Shown: positions 48,997-61,790, counted from the first letter of the stretch. The stretch is 64,000 nucleotides of DNA from Hemicordylus capensis (GCF_027244095.1 NC_069671.1:1178001-1242000), one strand, 5' to 3'. Translations and numbers: made by a program. The notes: a model not told the origin generated them from the sequence alone.

Positions 48997-49749
48997 AGAA
49001 CCCAGCCTATGAAACAGTTAAGTGGCAAAAGGAGTTTACTCATTAACTTCCTCCACCCGACATCCTGTCTCTCCCTGAGTTTAGCCAAACACACAGCAGT
49101 TGAGGAAGAGGAAACAAAGCCGAAGAAGCTGGGAGGCGATTGCTCACATCCAGCTGGATCAGAGAGACGGATGACAAATAATGTTCCAGCATTGCCAGTG
49201 ATTACATTTCAGGGCCTCGTAAGACACACCTGAGGAGGTCTGCATTTACGAGGGGAAGGAGGAGGATTTCCATGCAAGAGGCACACCTCACCCACGTCAT
49301 CTGAAACAAATGCCCAGGGGAGAGATGATGCATCCACGGGAGAGGAAGCCCCACTTGGGCTCACTACAGGCGCTATCCCAGGACTAAACACGAAGCAAGA
49401 GGAAACTCCCGGAATGATGAGATCTCGGCTCCCCCAGAAGCGAATCTGGCTCTCTCGACAGACACCCATATTTCTTTGGGCATGTCTGGAAAGCAGATTC
49501 TTGCCTGGGTGCGACAGCACACCACTGAGAATGTGAGAAGCACCCTGGGGGAAATCAGGTGCCTCCTCCTCCCCAGACACTCCCACCCTCACTGTGGGAA
49601 GCCAACTTGGCCATCTGCACAGCAAGAGCCCACAGAGCCCTTCACCAGCCAGCCTGAGGAAGAGCTCTGGGGAACTCAAAAGCTTGCTCATTGCTTTGGG
49701 ACATGTCCATTGGTTCTAATAAAGGCATCATCCTAATGAAGGTTTGGCG

Positions 49750-49880
49750 GGGAGTGGTGGTTTTTGGACTACTGCTTCCCTCATCTCCAGCCACAATGGA
49801 CAAAGGCCATTGTGGCAGGGGATGATGGAAGCAGTAGTCCAACAACTTCTGGGGGCCCGAGGTTGAGAGCCCCTGCTTTA
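49750..49880. mobile_element. hAT-like foldback MITE
   Basis: GGACTACTGCTTCCCTCATC arm and GATGATGGAAGCAGTAGTCC arm, with GGCCCGAGGTTGAGAGCCCC at the right end. Confidence 0.75.
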
Positions 49881-50024
49881 ATGGAGAAACACAACTACTA
49901 TGGAAGGGTGGGGGTGATGCGCCATAAACTGAAACTGCCCCACTCCGAGCTAAATTACAGGGATCAGAAGCACTGAAGGGGCAGACCCAATCCCTGGACC
50001 ACCCCTGTCTGAATATACCGTTTG

Positions 50025-50285
50025 CACACCTAATGGCGCAGCGGGGAAGTAACTTGCCTAGGGAGCAAGAGGTTGCCGGTTCAAATCCCCGCTGGAATGT
50101 TTTCCAGACGATGGGAAACTCCTATACTGGGCAGCAGCCATACAGGAAGATGCTGAAAGGCATCATCATCTCAGACTGCGCCAGAGATGGCAACAATGGT
50201 CCACCCCTCCTGGATGCTACCCAAGAAAACCACAGGGCTCTGTGGGCGCCAGGAGTCGAAATTGACTCAGCGGTGGCAGCAGCAT
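50025..50285 (+). mobile_element. tRNA-derived SINE, complete-like
   Basis: A box TGGCGCAGCGGGGAAG near 50034, B box GGTTCAAATCCC at 50078-50089, then ATGGGAAACTCCTATACTGG, GGCATCATCATCTCAGACTG and GGCGCCAGGAGTCGAAATTG. A Pol III promoter in the tRNA spacing supports a tRNA-derived SINE. Confidence 0.85.
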
Positions 50286-50286
50286 T

Positions 50287-50556
50287 GTTATTGTTGTTAA
50301 TTTATATGCCACTTTTCAACAAATGTTTCCAAAGTGGTTTATATAGAGAATCAATCAGTCAGTCAATTAATCCAGATGGCTCCCTATCCCACAAGGCTCA
50401 CAATCTAAAAAGAAACATAAGACAGACACCAGCAACAGCCCCTGGAGGGATGCTGTGCTGGGGACGGAGAGGGCCAGTTGCTCTCCCCCTGCTCAATCAA
50501 GAGAATCACCACTTTTCAAAGGTGCCTCTTGCTCAGTTAGCAGGGGTTACTAAGGA
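50287..50556 (-). mobile_element. Family X LINE 3' end
   Basis: Plus strand TATATGCCACTTTTCAACAA to GGTGCCTCTTGCTCAGTTAG. It directly follows the tRNA SINE. Confidence 0.75.
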
Positions 50557-52134
50557 ACAGGAACTATATAAGCTCCTTTGAAATGAGGCCTCAAAAACGA
50601 CATCATCATACTGCGGACAACCACCTGGCAGAACAGGTAGACAAGCTGACATGGAAAAGGCCCCTTGCCCCTTGGGATGGATAATTCCCGGTGCTAAAGC
50701 CTTCCAAGCAACCTCCAATCCGCTTATGCGCAGTAACGAGCAGTGGTACTGCAGTAATGCATTCACTCGTGCAGTAATGAAAACATGATGTCGCTTCTTC
50801 CAGTTGACGAGCAACAGGTTCAGCATGAGTTTTGACAACACTGGTGAGAAATTGCAGAAATATTTACTTAGGAGCGCCAGTTCCAGGTAGCTCATAAGCC
50901 TGCACATTCATTCTGAGAAGTCTGTCTAAAAAGAAGTCTTTCTGCAGAAGGACAGGGGCTAAGGCCAACCCAAGCCACCCAGAGCTGGGGGGTCACCAGC
51001 TCTCCCAAAGCCTCAGTACTTTATCTGCACCATCATCAGCACCTGTCTGGGACCGCGTTCCCTCCGGAGGCTATCCAGGTGAGACTTGGGCAAGAGATTT
51101 GGAGCCGCACGTCTCACGCCACGAAGCAGACTCCACGGCAGCCTTTGGGAGGACACACCTGGCTGTGTGCAAGGAGGTGCAGAATCCAACAGAACGCCTC
51201 CCCTTACTGAGGAAAGAGGGGCTGGGCTACAGATAACTGTGAAACAAACTTCAGCTGAGGTGGGATCCGTCTAGCGAGGCACGCAGGGATCTCTCCACAA
51301 CGCAGCCCAAATGATCCAGCGCACAGGCCTCCTCTCCTGCTGTACACACCTCCTCCGATCAGACGGGGGGGGGGAGAGTACATCCATTCCAGGGACTTTG
51401 CTGCGGGCTCTTCCCCAGTCTCGGCACGTTGGTACTTGCTGCCTTCGAGTGCCGACTCTCTCGGCAGAAAGAGCCCTTAGAGAACGGCATTTCCCCTGCA
51501 TTCCCCAGATTCTGCCAATACAAGCAAATAAAGCCAAACAGAGAAAACACTAGTCACTGAAGAACAACCACCCACCCCTTCCAGCAGAGATTTTAAGGCT
51601 CCATCCCATCCCTTCACATCACGTCCATCTCCATCTTCTCCACGGAGTGACCCAGGACTGCATGCTAGGGGGACATGCCTTAGCCAGAGGTGTGCGTTTT
51701 CCGGGGTGGGGGGGGGGTGGGGAGAGAACTGCATTGGAAAGTTTTCTGGAAACATTTCCAGATTTATTTATTTTTTCATGGGGGAAATTCCCATGAACAT
51801 TTTTCTCATTTGCATAAACTCCCCCCCCGGAAAACTTTATTATGCAAATTTTTGCCTTGAATACATCGAGATTCAATTTCGCATATTTAACCTACGTATT
51901 TCGTTCTTAAAACCCCACCATATTGTCCTCCAAAACGTGTATCCTCTCTCACATTCCTCCTAACGATAGTCACCTGGAAAACATCAATTGCAACTTGGAA
52001 AGGGCCAGGCCTGCGTCATACTGCATTGGCACCCACGCATTGCTCTTCGAATGTATTTTGCGGAACCATGATTTTTAAAAAAATGAAAAACTGTCCACAG
52101 AAAATAAAAGTATTGGGGGAATTTTCAGCCCAAC

Positions 52135-52910
52135 ATCTCTGGTGTCAGGGTGCAGCCTTCTGCCTCTGTAGAGGAGCTGGTGTGTGTCAGGAGGAAAAGG
52201 GAGAACCAAAGGGGTTCAAAGAGAGAAAGAGAATGGCCCTTAGGGATCAAATCTGGATCAGCTACAGTCCATCCTGGCAGCGGTATCACAGGCAGCGGGC
52301 AGAGGGAGGTACGGCGGTGGGCGTTCGGCAGGCCGTTACCGAGGGCGGGAAGGCCCAGCCACCAGCTCTTCTCCCAACCCTGCCGCCCCAGGGAGCTCTG
52401 CAAACACTCCCTCGAAGATTAGGATGTTGCTGCTGAATGCCAGGTCGGTCAATGCTAAAACATCCCTCATCCACGATTTGATGGCGGATGAGCAGGCTGA
52501 CCTGGTCTGTGTGACGGAGACCTGGTTGGATGAGCTGGGTAGGGTTGGCCTCTCTCAGCTCTGTCCTCCAGGTTCCCAGATCATGCAAGACCACCCCGCT
52601 GCACTTCAGTCTCCCTACATGAGCTGACGGTGTGGGTCTCGGAGGTGGCTCTGGGTTCCCCCAAGCTCTGCACTAGATGAGGTCATAGGAGGGAGAGGGC
52701 TCTGCTCCGGGTGCCGACAATGAGGGAGGCTCGGTTGTCATGCACGCAAGACAGGGCCTTCTCTGTGGCTGCCCCCAGACTCTGGAATGCTCTCCCGGTG
52801 GCTATTCGCTCCTCGGTCTCCATCACAGCTTTTAGAAAGCCTGTGGAATCTTGGCTTTTTACCCAGGCTTTTATATGATTGTTTCTTTTGCTGCTGCTTC
52901 TTGTATGGTA
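52135..52910 (+). mobile_element. L2-type LINE, 5' start and 3' end joined
   Basis: 52424-52540 reads MLLLNARSVNAKTSLIHDLM and VCVTETWLDE (endonuclease start). From 52750 it reads QGLLCGC-type L2 C terminus (TCTGGAATGCTCTCCCGGTG) and 3'UTR. The long middle is missing. Confidence 0.75.
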
Positions 52911-52911
52911 A

Positions 52912-52918
52912 TAGATTA

Positions 52919-52983
<65 letters not shown>

Positions 52984-52997
52984 CAGATAGATAGATA
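52912..52997. repeat. (GATA)n microsatellite
   Basis: About 20 GATA units with one GACA; starts at the end of the L2 3' tail. Confidence 0.95.
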
Positions 52998-52999
52998 TT

Positions 53000-53185
53000 C
53001 CTCTTAGGGGGTGGGGCCGCTCCAGGAAGAGCAGTTGCATGCTGAAGGTTCCAAGTTCCCTTGTGGCGTCTTCGAGAGAGGACTGGGAGAGTCTCCTGCC
53101 TGCAACCCTGTCAGCCAGTGTAGAAATTATTGAGCCAGGTGGACCAAGGGTCTGACTCGGTATAAAGCAGCTTCCTATGTTCCTA
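53000..53185 (+). mobile_element. 5S-derived SINE, body and tail
   Basis: TCTTAGGGGGTGGGGCCGCT to GTCTGACTCGGTATAAAGCA and CTTCCTATGTTCC. Confidence 0.8.
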
Positions 53186-53754
53186 CTGACTCCCCTTTCT
53201 CCTCAGTTGTAAAGATTTTCATTTACAAATACAAGAAAACCAGCGGCCCATCCTTTATTACAGTCCCTGACCAGCCAAGAAAATCGGCTGATCTTTCCCT
53301 TGTCTTTTCTTCCCCAGGTACAGAGAGGAATAAAGCACAATTGTACAGACTGCACAAACGGGATCCAGAGAATATGCCAGTCTTACAACAACTGTGAGCA
53401 CATCCCCTGCCATAGACACAGAAATCCCCAAATGATCATCCGCGGGCGACGATGCCACAAAATAATGCTAGGTGTTGACTTAGCTTAGCTCGTTCTTTGC
53501 ACGCATCTCAGAGTTAACAGACTTTAAGAAGGGAACCGCCTTCCCCAAAAGTCTTGCTTAAAGTTCAGATGGATGGTGGAACGGGTGAATGCACAGCTAA
53601 CTACTATGGTAACTAAGTACTTAGTGTAATAACTAACCACCTTGAAGAGCGATTTCCCAAATTCTGCCCAACTGCCCTTTGAATCATTCCCTTTTTCAGG
53701 CCTTTTACCCAGACTCTTCTGGTCACATATTTTGCCTTGTTTCAGCCATTGTCC

Positions 53755-53945
53755 AATTGCTCATTTGCACTGTTCCCTCTATGGCGTGTGCATGGGTGAG
53801 CATGCTCAGTTAATTTCAGATCCTGCTCAGGCTGGATCAGGAAGGCCCCACTCCGAATGCACATGGTGCATGCACACTGCCTTGATACTCCCCCCACCAG
53901 AACAAAACTCATTCTGCACACAGGTGAAAAAAATGGGAGCGAACA
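53755..53945 (+). repeat. Unclassified repeat, pair member
   Basis: Shares TCAGGAAGGCCCCACTC, AATGCACATGGTGCA and TGCCTTGATACT with 58895-59045 in the same order and orientation. No family recognised. Confidence 0.7.
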
Positions 53946-54599
53946 CGGCCCATTTGTCCCAATTTAGCTGCCCCGTCCCCTGCCTTGATGCACGACGTAT
54001 TTTATGGCCAAACCCTTAACCGGCAAGAAAGGTTTCCCTCCATGGGGCCAACGGAAATCACGTGCCTGCAAAAGAGGCCATTTACCTTTGTGCTCACTCC
54101 ACCTTCGGGGTGGGGGGGGGCTGCCCTTTAACCCCTGCCCCTCAGCAAAAGCCTGCTATGCATCCTTGGAATGTCCTGGCTGAAAGGAGAATACCAGCGC
54201 AGTGGAGGAAGCAGAACGAAGCCCGGTACAGGCTCCGCCAGCACAGACAAGGGTCTCTTTGCCTCCTACGAGCCACCCAGCTGACTCATAACATAACTCC
54301 TTTGTCCATTCGCACAAAAATGCATGCAATTTTTGCCCTTCCAAGCTAATCATGTTCCTCCTCCCATCCCTTCCTACATCTTACAGCGACTGATAAGAGG
54401 AGAGGCTTCTGGGAGGGTGCAGGCCGAGCTGTCAACTCAATGCAATCCAAGAAGACTTTGGTGAATGCAAGATGGCATACAGCTGGGGAGGGAAGGGAAG
54501 GAGGAGGAGGAGGAGGAGGAGGCCAAATCCCAACCAAGAGGAAAGCAGACCACGTGGATGGAGGCTGAACGCTTCACATATATCGTTCATCTCTGCCCT

Positions 54600-54725
54600 T
54601 CAAGATCGGGCTGAGAGAGATTCTCGCCTGCAACCTTGGAGAAGCTGCTGCCAGTCTGTGAAGACAATACTGAGCTAGATAGGCCAAGGGTCTGACTCAG
54701 TATGTGGCAGCTTCCTAGTTCCTAT
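54600..54725 (+). mobile_element. 5S-derived SINE, 3' part
   Basis: CAACCTTGGAGAAGCTGCTG and GACAATACTGAGCTAGATAG, then tail. Confidence 0.8.
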
Positions 54726-55200
54726 GAGCCAGGGCAGGGGGGAGGTGATACCTGCACCGAGAATTACCAGGTCCAATTCAAAGTGCTGGTTCTCACCTTT
54801 GAAACCCTTCCGGGCTTAGCGCCTGTTTACCTTCAGGACCACCTCTCCTGGCCAGCCCTGTCCGGTCCTGAGAGATCTTCTCAGATTGCCCTCCTTTCGG
54901 TCCCTGGTCTCAGAGAGGTCCGTAGTACTAGGGCCCGTAGAAGGGATTTCTCTGTTGCCGCCCCTTCACTTTGAAATTCTCCCACCCCCGCACCGCCAGA
55001 TTCAGTCTGCCTCCTCCCTTTCAGCCTTTTAACCTTATTGAAGACGTTTCTTTTCTGCCAGGCGTTTGCCCTTTAAATCTCTCTTTCTCTCTCTCTCTTC
55101 TTTTTAAATCTTGGATGCTCCTCTTGCCTTGTCCACTGCCCTAAGTCTGTGGATTGGGTGGTATATTACATCTTTAAAATAAATTGCATATGCAATTAAC
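54726..55200 (+). mobile_element. L2-type LINE C terminus and 3' end
   Basis: Reads YQVQFKVLVLTFETLPGLAP, VYLQDHL, then RRDFSVAAPS, and a 3'UTR ending GGGTGGTATATTACATCTTT. Confidence 0.8.
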
Positions 55201-55245
55201 TAAATAGGCAGTGATCTAATCTGACATGCTGTTTGACCTATATCA

Positions 55246-55322
55246 GGGCTTCTCAAACTTGGGTCCCCAGATGTGGTTGGACTACAACTCCCATCATCCC
55301 CAGCCACTATGGCCTTTGTGGC
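55246..55322. mobile_element. hAT-like foldback MITE, left half
   Basis: CAGGGCTTCTCAAACTTGGG and GGACTACAACTCCCATCATC, the right arm absent. Confidence 0.7.
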
Positions 55323-56239
55323 CAGAACAGTCTTCCCTGTTCTGCCAGCTTGTCTGTAGCATCGAAAGATGAACATATGCATTTAATTACAGAAGACAAA
55401 AGCCGCAGCTCCCCAAAAGCAACTACATTTGGCCATTTGCAATGCAGATCCATTACAAGGTCACCAAAAAACTGATGGTGGATTTTTTTTACCCCAGATA
55501 CAAATCGGGTGACACTCTTAACATGCAGTGAAAAACCTGAATTCTGTGTGAACCGCTTCCCGATAACTCACAGGGACTTCAAGGTAAATCTGGCCATATG
55601 TAAACATACCCCTTCCGTTCCGGAGGAGACACCCATTAAAGGGCTTTAAAAGCCCCATGTGAAAAACTTCCAGGAGGGACACACAATTTCCTGCGATAAG
55701 TTCATATGAAATGAGCTCAGACACACCCGTGCAGAAGTGTGATTCAGATCCGTCTGGGGGCGATTCTCAGGGCACTTTGCATGAAGATTGGTTTTGCAGC
55801 GTCCTTGTGAATGCAAGCGGCAGAGGACCTCAGACCGAAATAGACCCTCACATTAAAGAAAGGCTGAGTCCATCATCCTCCCTACTCCGCCCCAGCCCTT
55901 GAGCTGAAAGTGTGGTGGGCCTCCCTAGCTCTGACGATGCGCTCTCGTTTAAGACGGGAACAATCCCAGGCAGTAACCTAATCCCTGGCAGGCTAGTTTT
56001 ACATGGTGAGTAACGGCCGAGGAATGGGGAGCATGGGGACGGGTATATTTATCCCGCACAGCCTTCGTTCAGGAAGCACACTGGTGGCCGCCGCCTCTTC
56101 CATAAGTATCAGCAGAATGGGCATGGCAAGCACCGATGGAGCTGCCCCTACCTGGGAGGAGGAGGGCTGCCCAGGCAGGTTTACTCAGATCAGAACGTGG
56201 ACGGGAACCTCAGGAGATACAGAAAACCAAGAGGAGATT

Positions 56240-56665
56240 CAGCAGATCCATCAGTCCTTGCCCTGACCATCCTGCTGTCTACCTACAGACCCACCTCTCT
56301 CATCCAGTTACATCCCATCCAGTTAGATCATCTCAGATGGCCCTTTTGTCGGTCCCTGATTTCGGAGAGGTTCGGGGCTCTCGGACCCGCGAAAGGGCCT
56401 TTTCGGTTGCTGCCCCACTTCTTTGGAACTCTCTTCCCCTCCAGATTCGTCTAGCCCCTTCCTTACTGGTCTTCAAATCTCTATGGAAGACTTTTCCTTT
56501 TCGCCAGGCTTTTGCCCTGTAGTTTACCTATTTGTTTTTTGTTAGTTACTTTAGTTTTAATTTAGAATGTAATTTCTTATGTTGCCTTGTTTGCATGTTT
56601 TTGTGCACCGCCCGGAGTCTTCGGAGTGGGCGGTATATTAAACGTTTCTAATGGATAAAGATAAA
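56240..56665 (+). mobile_element. L2-type LINE C terminus and 3' end
   Basis: Reads PVRSSQMALLSVPDFGEVRG, ERAFSVAAPLLWNSLPLQI and LVFKSLWKTFPF, then a 3'UTR with GCACCGCCCGGAGTCTTCGG. Confidence 0.85.
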
Positions 56666-57044
56666 TAAATCCTGGTTCCTGCCTGGAAAAGGAGTCTCTG
56701 GCATCTCCGTGTACAGTGGCCAGTTCCAAACCTGGTCTCTCTTTATCCATCAATCCCTTTATTACAGTCCTTGACCAGTTTAACCCAGTATGCATTCTAC
56801 ACAATACTCCACAAACCATGCACCGTCACAGTAAACAGACCTAACCAGTAGCTACACATTAGTATTTAACCCCATCCCAAATTAATTCTCTAATGAGTAG
56901 TTAATCAACATTTGCTGATAGGTTCGCATGGCAGCAAAGCAAAGCTTAGCTACATTACACGTGAGGTTAAATGACTGGACAGACAATAAATATAAAATAC
57001 ATGTTTCATCCCCAGGATGAAACCAGACAGCTTGTTTAGAAGTG

Positions 57045-57250
57045 GAAAGATCAAGGTAAAGGTAACGTGTGCCATCCAGTCGATTTTGACTCCTGGCGCC
57101 CACAGAAAAGCCCGGTGGTTGCCTTCTGGTAGAATACAGGAGGGGTTGACCATGGCCATCTCCCGCACAGTCTGAGATGATGCCTTTCAGCATCTTCCTT
57201 CCGATATCGCTGCTGCCCGATATAGTACCAGCAAAGAAGCCCACCAATCC
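57045..57250 (-). mobile_element. tRNA-derived SINE, 3' part
   Basis: Plus strand AAGGTAAAGGTAACGTG and GACTCCTGGCGCCCACAGAA, the reverse of the copies at 50025 and 58546. Confidence 0.75.
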
Positions 57251-57619
57251 TGATAAAACCTACACGATAACAACACACGATGTCCTATTTTTTCCATCTC
57301 ATTACTTCCACAAGGGCAGAATCTTTCACAATGAGGCCTTTTCTTAAATCTGCCCTCCATTGCAGCAGATGGGAGCACGTTCTCTCTTTATCGTGCCCTT
57401 ACATTCTCCCAAAGATGGAGAAGCCAGAGGTAGAAGGCGCATCGTGTTCTGGAGGCACAGTCTCTCTCTCTCTCTCTCAATCCAGGACCTGGCTGGGGAG
57501 GGGGGGGCAATTCCCCCAGGAGAAGGAAGGGCATGTACTTGAGAAGCAATGCCTCCTCTCCCCCTGCCAGCCCCCACTCTGGTTTTGGAAGAAGCAACCA
57601 AGGTGGTCATGGATTAAAG

Positions 57620-57755
57620 CAGGGATTCTCAACGTTGGGTCCCCAGATGTTATTGGACTTCAACTCCCATAATCCCCAGCCCCAGTGGCCTTTAGTTGGG
57701 GATTAGGGGAGTTGAAGTCCAATACCATCTGGGGACCCAACGTTGAGAATCCCTG
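57620..57755. mobile_element. hAT-like foldback MITE
   Basis: Ends CAGGGATTCTCAACGTTGGG and CCCAACGTTGAGAATCCCTG are perfect inverted repeats. Flanks GATTAAAG and GATCCAAG match at 6 of 8. It is one of the least worn copies. Confidence 0.9.
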
Positions 57756-57904
57756 GATCCAAGGACAGTTCCTGACAAGCGGCACCCTTGGGGAGAAAAT
57801 GATGCTCCTCACCCGCCCCGCAGAGCAACATGATGGGTGCGCACCTTTCCTCCCGCCCTGCCTATGCACCAAAACAGAGCCAGGGACCCTAGCCAATCAG
57901 CAAG

Positions 57905-58035
57905 CCAGACAGCTTCTCCAGGAAGAAGATCTTATATTTTATTATATGTTTTTTTAACTTTTGTAAACCGCCTTGGGATTGTTTTTAATGAAGGGCGGTA
58001 GAGAAGTTTAACAATAAACAAATAAATAAAAACAA
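57905..58035 (+). mobile_element. L2-type LINE 3' end
   Basis: TTGTAAACCGCCTTGGGATT and AAGGGCGGTAGAGAAGTTTA with an AATAAA tail. Confidence 0.65.
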
Positions 58036-58545
58036 AAGCTCTGCCTGAGCCGCAGGGCTTGCAACCCATACATGCCCCAACAGCTGGGCATGTGCCCTGG
58101 TCTGCAAGCACCAGCAGCCTGGCCGGTGAGAAGCTTCCGCAGCCTGCTTCTCTCTCGGCCCAGTTTCACAGCAGCCTGCCCTTCCTTCCCAGCTCAGAGA
58201 AAATCTGGTCTGCAGCCCCCTCCCCCCCCAAACACACACACACACATTTCCTTCCCCATGCAGAGAGAGCTGGCTTCGCCAAGCACCAGCAGTAAACCAC
58301 AAGAATCCGCCTAGTCCCTGCACACTTCCTGCCTCCCGCAGTTCATTCCACAAAGGAGAAGTTCTCCAAAGACAGAAAGGGGCTCCTGCAGCAGGGAAAC
58401 GGGCCCAGCTCTCCGGGGACAGAAATGCAAGAGGCATCCTGCACCCGCAGCAACAGCCGCCTCTACTCACCTGGGCCCCGTGATTCACTTGAGGGCGGGG
58501 AACTAAGCAAGCCACCAAATGCAAGACAGAGCTACCTACATTTAA

Positions 58546-58790
58546 AACCACCTAATGGCACAGCTGGAGGTTGCCGGTTCAAATCCCCGCTGGTGTGTTT
58601 CCCAGAGTATGGGAAACTCCTATATCGGGCAGCAGCGATCAAAGAAGGTGCTGAAAGGCATCATCTCATACTGCGCGGGAGGAGGCCATGGGGAACCCCT
58701 CCTGCATTCTACGAAAGACAACCGCAGGGCTCTGTGGTCACTAGGAGTCGACACAGACTCCATGGCACAACTTTACCTTTACATTTTAAA
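58546..58790 (+). mobile_element. tRNA-derived SINE
   Basis: B box GGTTCAAATCCC near 58576, then GGGAAACTCCTATATCGGGC, GGCATCATCTCATACTGCGC and the CAACTTTACCTTTAC tail. Confidence 0.85.
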
Positions 58791-58894
58791 AAGCCAGCTG
58801 CCAACACTCAGTCCCATCCACCCAACATCCCTCCCTATTTTAGTGCAAGCAACCCTGACCAAGAAACGGAATGCGCACGTTCGCACGCTCACAG

Positions 58895-59045
58895 GTTTTC
58901 TGATGTCCGCTCCGTTCATTTTAGATCCCGCTCAGGCTGAATCAGGAAGGCCCCACTCTTAATGCACATGGTGCACACACATTGCCTTGATACTGCTGCC
59001 CAGAATAAAACACATTCCGCACAGAGATGGGAAAAAATTAGAGGG
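58895..59045 (+). repeat. Unclassified repeat, pair member
   Basis: Partner of 53755-53945; shares GCTCAGGCTGAATCAGGAAG in similar form and TGCCTTGATACTG. Confidence 0.7.
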
Positions 59046-59189
59046 GCCCCTGGATGGGGCCATTTGGAGATTCCAGCAACACAACAGAAAAGGCCTCACT
59101 GCTTGTGCCCACCCACACTCAACCTCAGTCAGCAAGGAAACCGGAGCAAGGGATGAGATATCGAACTGATCCATGCAAGAGAAGGCCAT

Positions 59190-59330
59190 CCTCAAGGCAG
59201 GCCCAAGCATTTTAGGGCTTTAAAGGTAAAAATCAGCACCTCGAATTTAGCCCAGAAACCAACAAGCAACCAGTGCAGACCCAAGTTACAGCCTCCATCC
59301 AGTGAATCCAAGATCACAGTCTGGCGGTCG
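59190..59330 (-). mobile_element. L2-type LINE fragment
   Basis: CCAACAAGCAACCAGTGCAG and AGCACCTCGAATTTAGCCC are the reverse of an L2 coding stretch also seen, in the same sense, at 61670-61710. Confidence 0.55.
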
Positions 59331-60207
59331 CATTTGTACTAGCTGATATTTCCGGACACTTTTCAAGGGCAGATTATAGCTTAAGAGAGTAAATTTAACA
59401 CGCCCCTAGTGAGAAAGTGCACCTTGTGGTATTCTCTCTAGTTGTCTCTTGTGTTTTGTTGTTGGGAGGTTTGTCCCAGTGGGGATCCTGTAGAGAGAGT
59501 GGCCAGAAAGAAAAAGGGAGAGAAAGGAAAAATGAGGAAATGGAGTAGTTTCTGAATGAAGTTTTGGTTAAAATAGCATAAGACTGCTTCATGTTTAGAA
59601 GGGAAGCCATTATAAAATACACCTGCTGCTTCCTTAGCCATGAGCAGCGGTAAAGAGAGGAACCTCTTCTTCTGGTTACGGAAGAAAAAGAAAAGCAATA
59701 AGAAGACGGTCCTCCCATCACTTTAAAAACTGAAATGATGAAACTGAGCACACTTTGCCTTTACCTAACGGAGAATTAACATGCCTCTCAACCTAGGGAG
59801 ATTTTTTCATGCCTAGAAGAAACTCAGGATAAGACTAATTGAATGAGGTCACTTTAAAAGTCCCCAACCCCTGAATTCAGCCTATTCCCCCACCTCCGGC
59901 GAGGCCAGAGCTGGGCCGCGCTGTTGGTCAGCATCCGAGGCTCCCTCGTTCACTTCTGGACACAACTGAGGGCATTGTGGGGGACCGTTCAGAGGACCGG
60001 CTGTCTCACTGCAGCTGCAGTCAGCGTGGCTGCTTGCCCAAACTGGGGCTGCGTGGCCCAGCCAAGCAGAGCCGAAAGGATGCCGCCCACTTCGGCTGCA
60101 GCCAACCCATGCAAAAAGGGCCAAGAAATACAGAATAGACAGAGAAAGGCTGCAATCTGTCCCTTCCAACTGGCAGGCTACGTGCACAGAAGCAAATCTC
60201 CACGGAG

Positions 60208-60316
60208 CTGAGTTTCTCAGTCTTGGACCCCAGATGCCAAAGGCCATCCTGGCAGCAGCAGATGATGGGAGGTGTAGTCCAGAAGCCTCTGGGGACCCAA
60301 GTCTGAGAAAGCCTGC
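60208..60316. mobile_element. hAT-like foldback MITE
   Basis: CTGAGTTTCTCAGTCTTGGA and CCAAGTCTGAGAAAGCCTG ends; inner arm GATGATGGGAGGTGTAGTCC. Confidence 0.7.
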
Positions 60317-60396
60317 CAGAGAGCTCTGTCCCTCTCCCCTGCTGCTGATCTTTATCAAAATGCACCTTCTACCCAGGGCATGGCAACACCCACGGC

Positions 60397-60533
60397 CAGT
60401 GGTCCCTTTGACAGGGATCCCCAGATGTTGTTGACTACAACTCCCAGAATCCCCAGCTGCAATGGCTTTTGCTTTGGGGGTGCTGGGAGTTGTAGTCCAC
60501 AACACCTGGGAACCCCTCTTAGAGGGAACACGG
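60397..60533. mobile_element. hAT-like foldback MITE with 7/8 TSD
   Basis: CAGTGGTCCCTTTGACAGGG and TTAGAGGGAACACGG ends. Flanks CCCACGGC (60389-60396) and CCCATGGC (60534-60541) match at 7 of 8. Confidence 0.88.
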
Positions 60534-61264
60534 CCCATGGCAGTGACCTCAGCAGGGAGGCACCTTCCAAAAAATGGATCAAACCATCCCACTGGTCGCC
60601 AGGGCCATGTGAATATCGGGGAAGAGAGAAAGATTAAAAAGCACAAAACTGTGAAATGGCATGGCTTGGAGATAGCCAAGGAGCAAACCTAGCAAGGAGA
60701 GGGAAGGAGAGAAAGCAGAGGATAGTTCGCTGAGCGGAGAACAGGAAGAGACTTAAAAATCAATAACTTGATCTGGGAAGGGAAAGTGATGACAATCATA
60801 GAGCAGAGAGCAATTAAAAAATCAAGGCAGAAGGCGGCTGAAGAAACAGGAAAACCAGCCGGACCACAAGAAATAAGTCAAGGACTAAGCATCGGTTCCT
60901 CATCCGTAGAATAAGAAAGATCCGCCCCACGGTTGGTTGCAAGGACCTACACCAAGATTTTAACTGCACAGCTAACTTGGTCTTGCGGGGGCTGAGGTTT
61001 CACAAGGAGAAGAAAGTCAATATTTTCTATTGGGACAAACTAAAATATCATGAAGTAGTTCCGAAGCTTTCAAGTTCCCTAGAAATCTCCTTCAGGCTGA
61101 TGGTCGGTGTGACAAACCAAGTTTAAAAAGAAAGGGAAAAGTGTGGGGGTGGAGGGGGGGATGTAGAGAAAAGAGAAAACATACCAGAGCTTTATTCATA
61201 AAAAGCTCCAGATCTGCAGATTATAGCCCTCTAGCAGTCTCAGGATGGAATGCAAGAGGCATCA

Positions 61265-61790
61265 CGGAAATATTTATTTATTTTTATTAGAAGCATTTAA
61301 TATACCGCCCACTCCCAAGACTCCGAAATTACATTAAAAATTGCAAACTAAAATAGATAATGGAAAAGAAATAAAGTAAACTACTACAGGGAAAAGGCCT
61401 GGCACAAAAGAAAGGTCTTCAGTAAGGATTTAAAGACCAGCAAAGAGGGAGCCGGACAAATCTGAAGGGGAAGAGAATTCCAAAGAAGTGGGGCAGCAAC
61501 CGAAAAGGCCCTTTTGCGGGTCCTAGAACTCCGAACCTCTCGAAAATCAGGGACCGACAAAAGGGCCATCTGAGATGATCTAACAGGACGGGATGTAACT
61601 GGATGGGAGAGGCGATTCTGTAGGTAGACAGGCGCCAAGCCCCACAAGGCTTTGATGGTAAGCCCCAGGACTTTAAATTAAATTCGGAAGCGAATGGGTA
61701 ACCAGTGCAGCGACTGCAAGAGGGGTTTTACCCTCTCATATATAATTAGGTTATCGCAGGGATTTCCAACCATTTTTAATAAGGGCACTG
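61265..61790 (-). mobile_element. L2-type LINE C terminus and 3' end
   Basis: Minus strand reads GLAPVYLQNRLSHPVTSRPV, KRAFSVAAPLLWNSLPLQI and LVFKSLLKTFLL; close kin of the copy at 56240. The intact-looking 88-residue frame suggests it is among the younger fragments. Confidence 0.85.

Noticed and set aside
53270-53490. Short plus frame with several Cys codons
   Set aside because: It has no splice context or motif spacing that would support a zinc finger or peptide gene.
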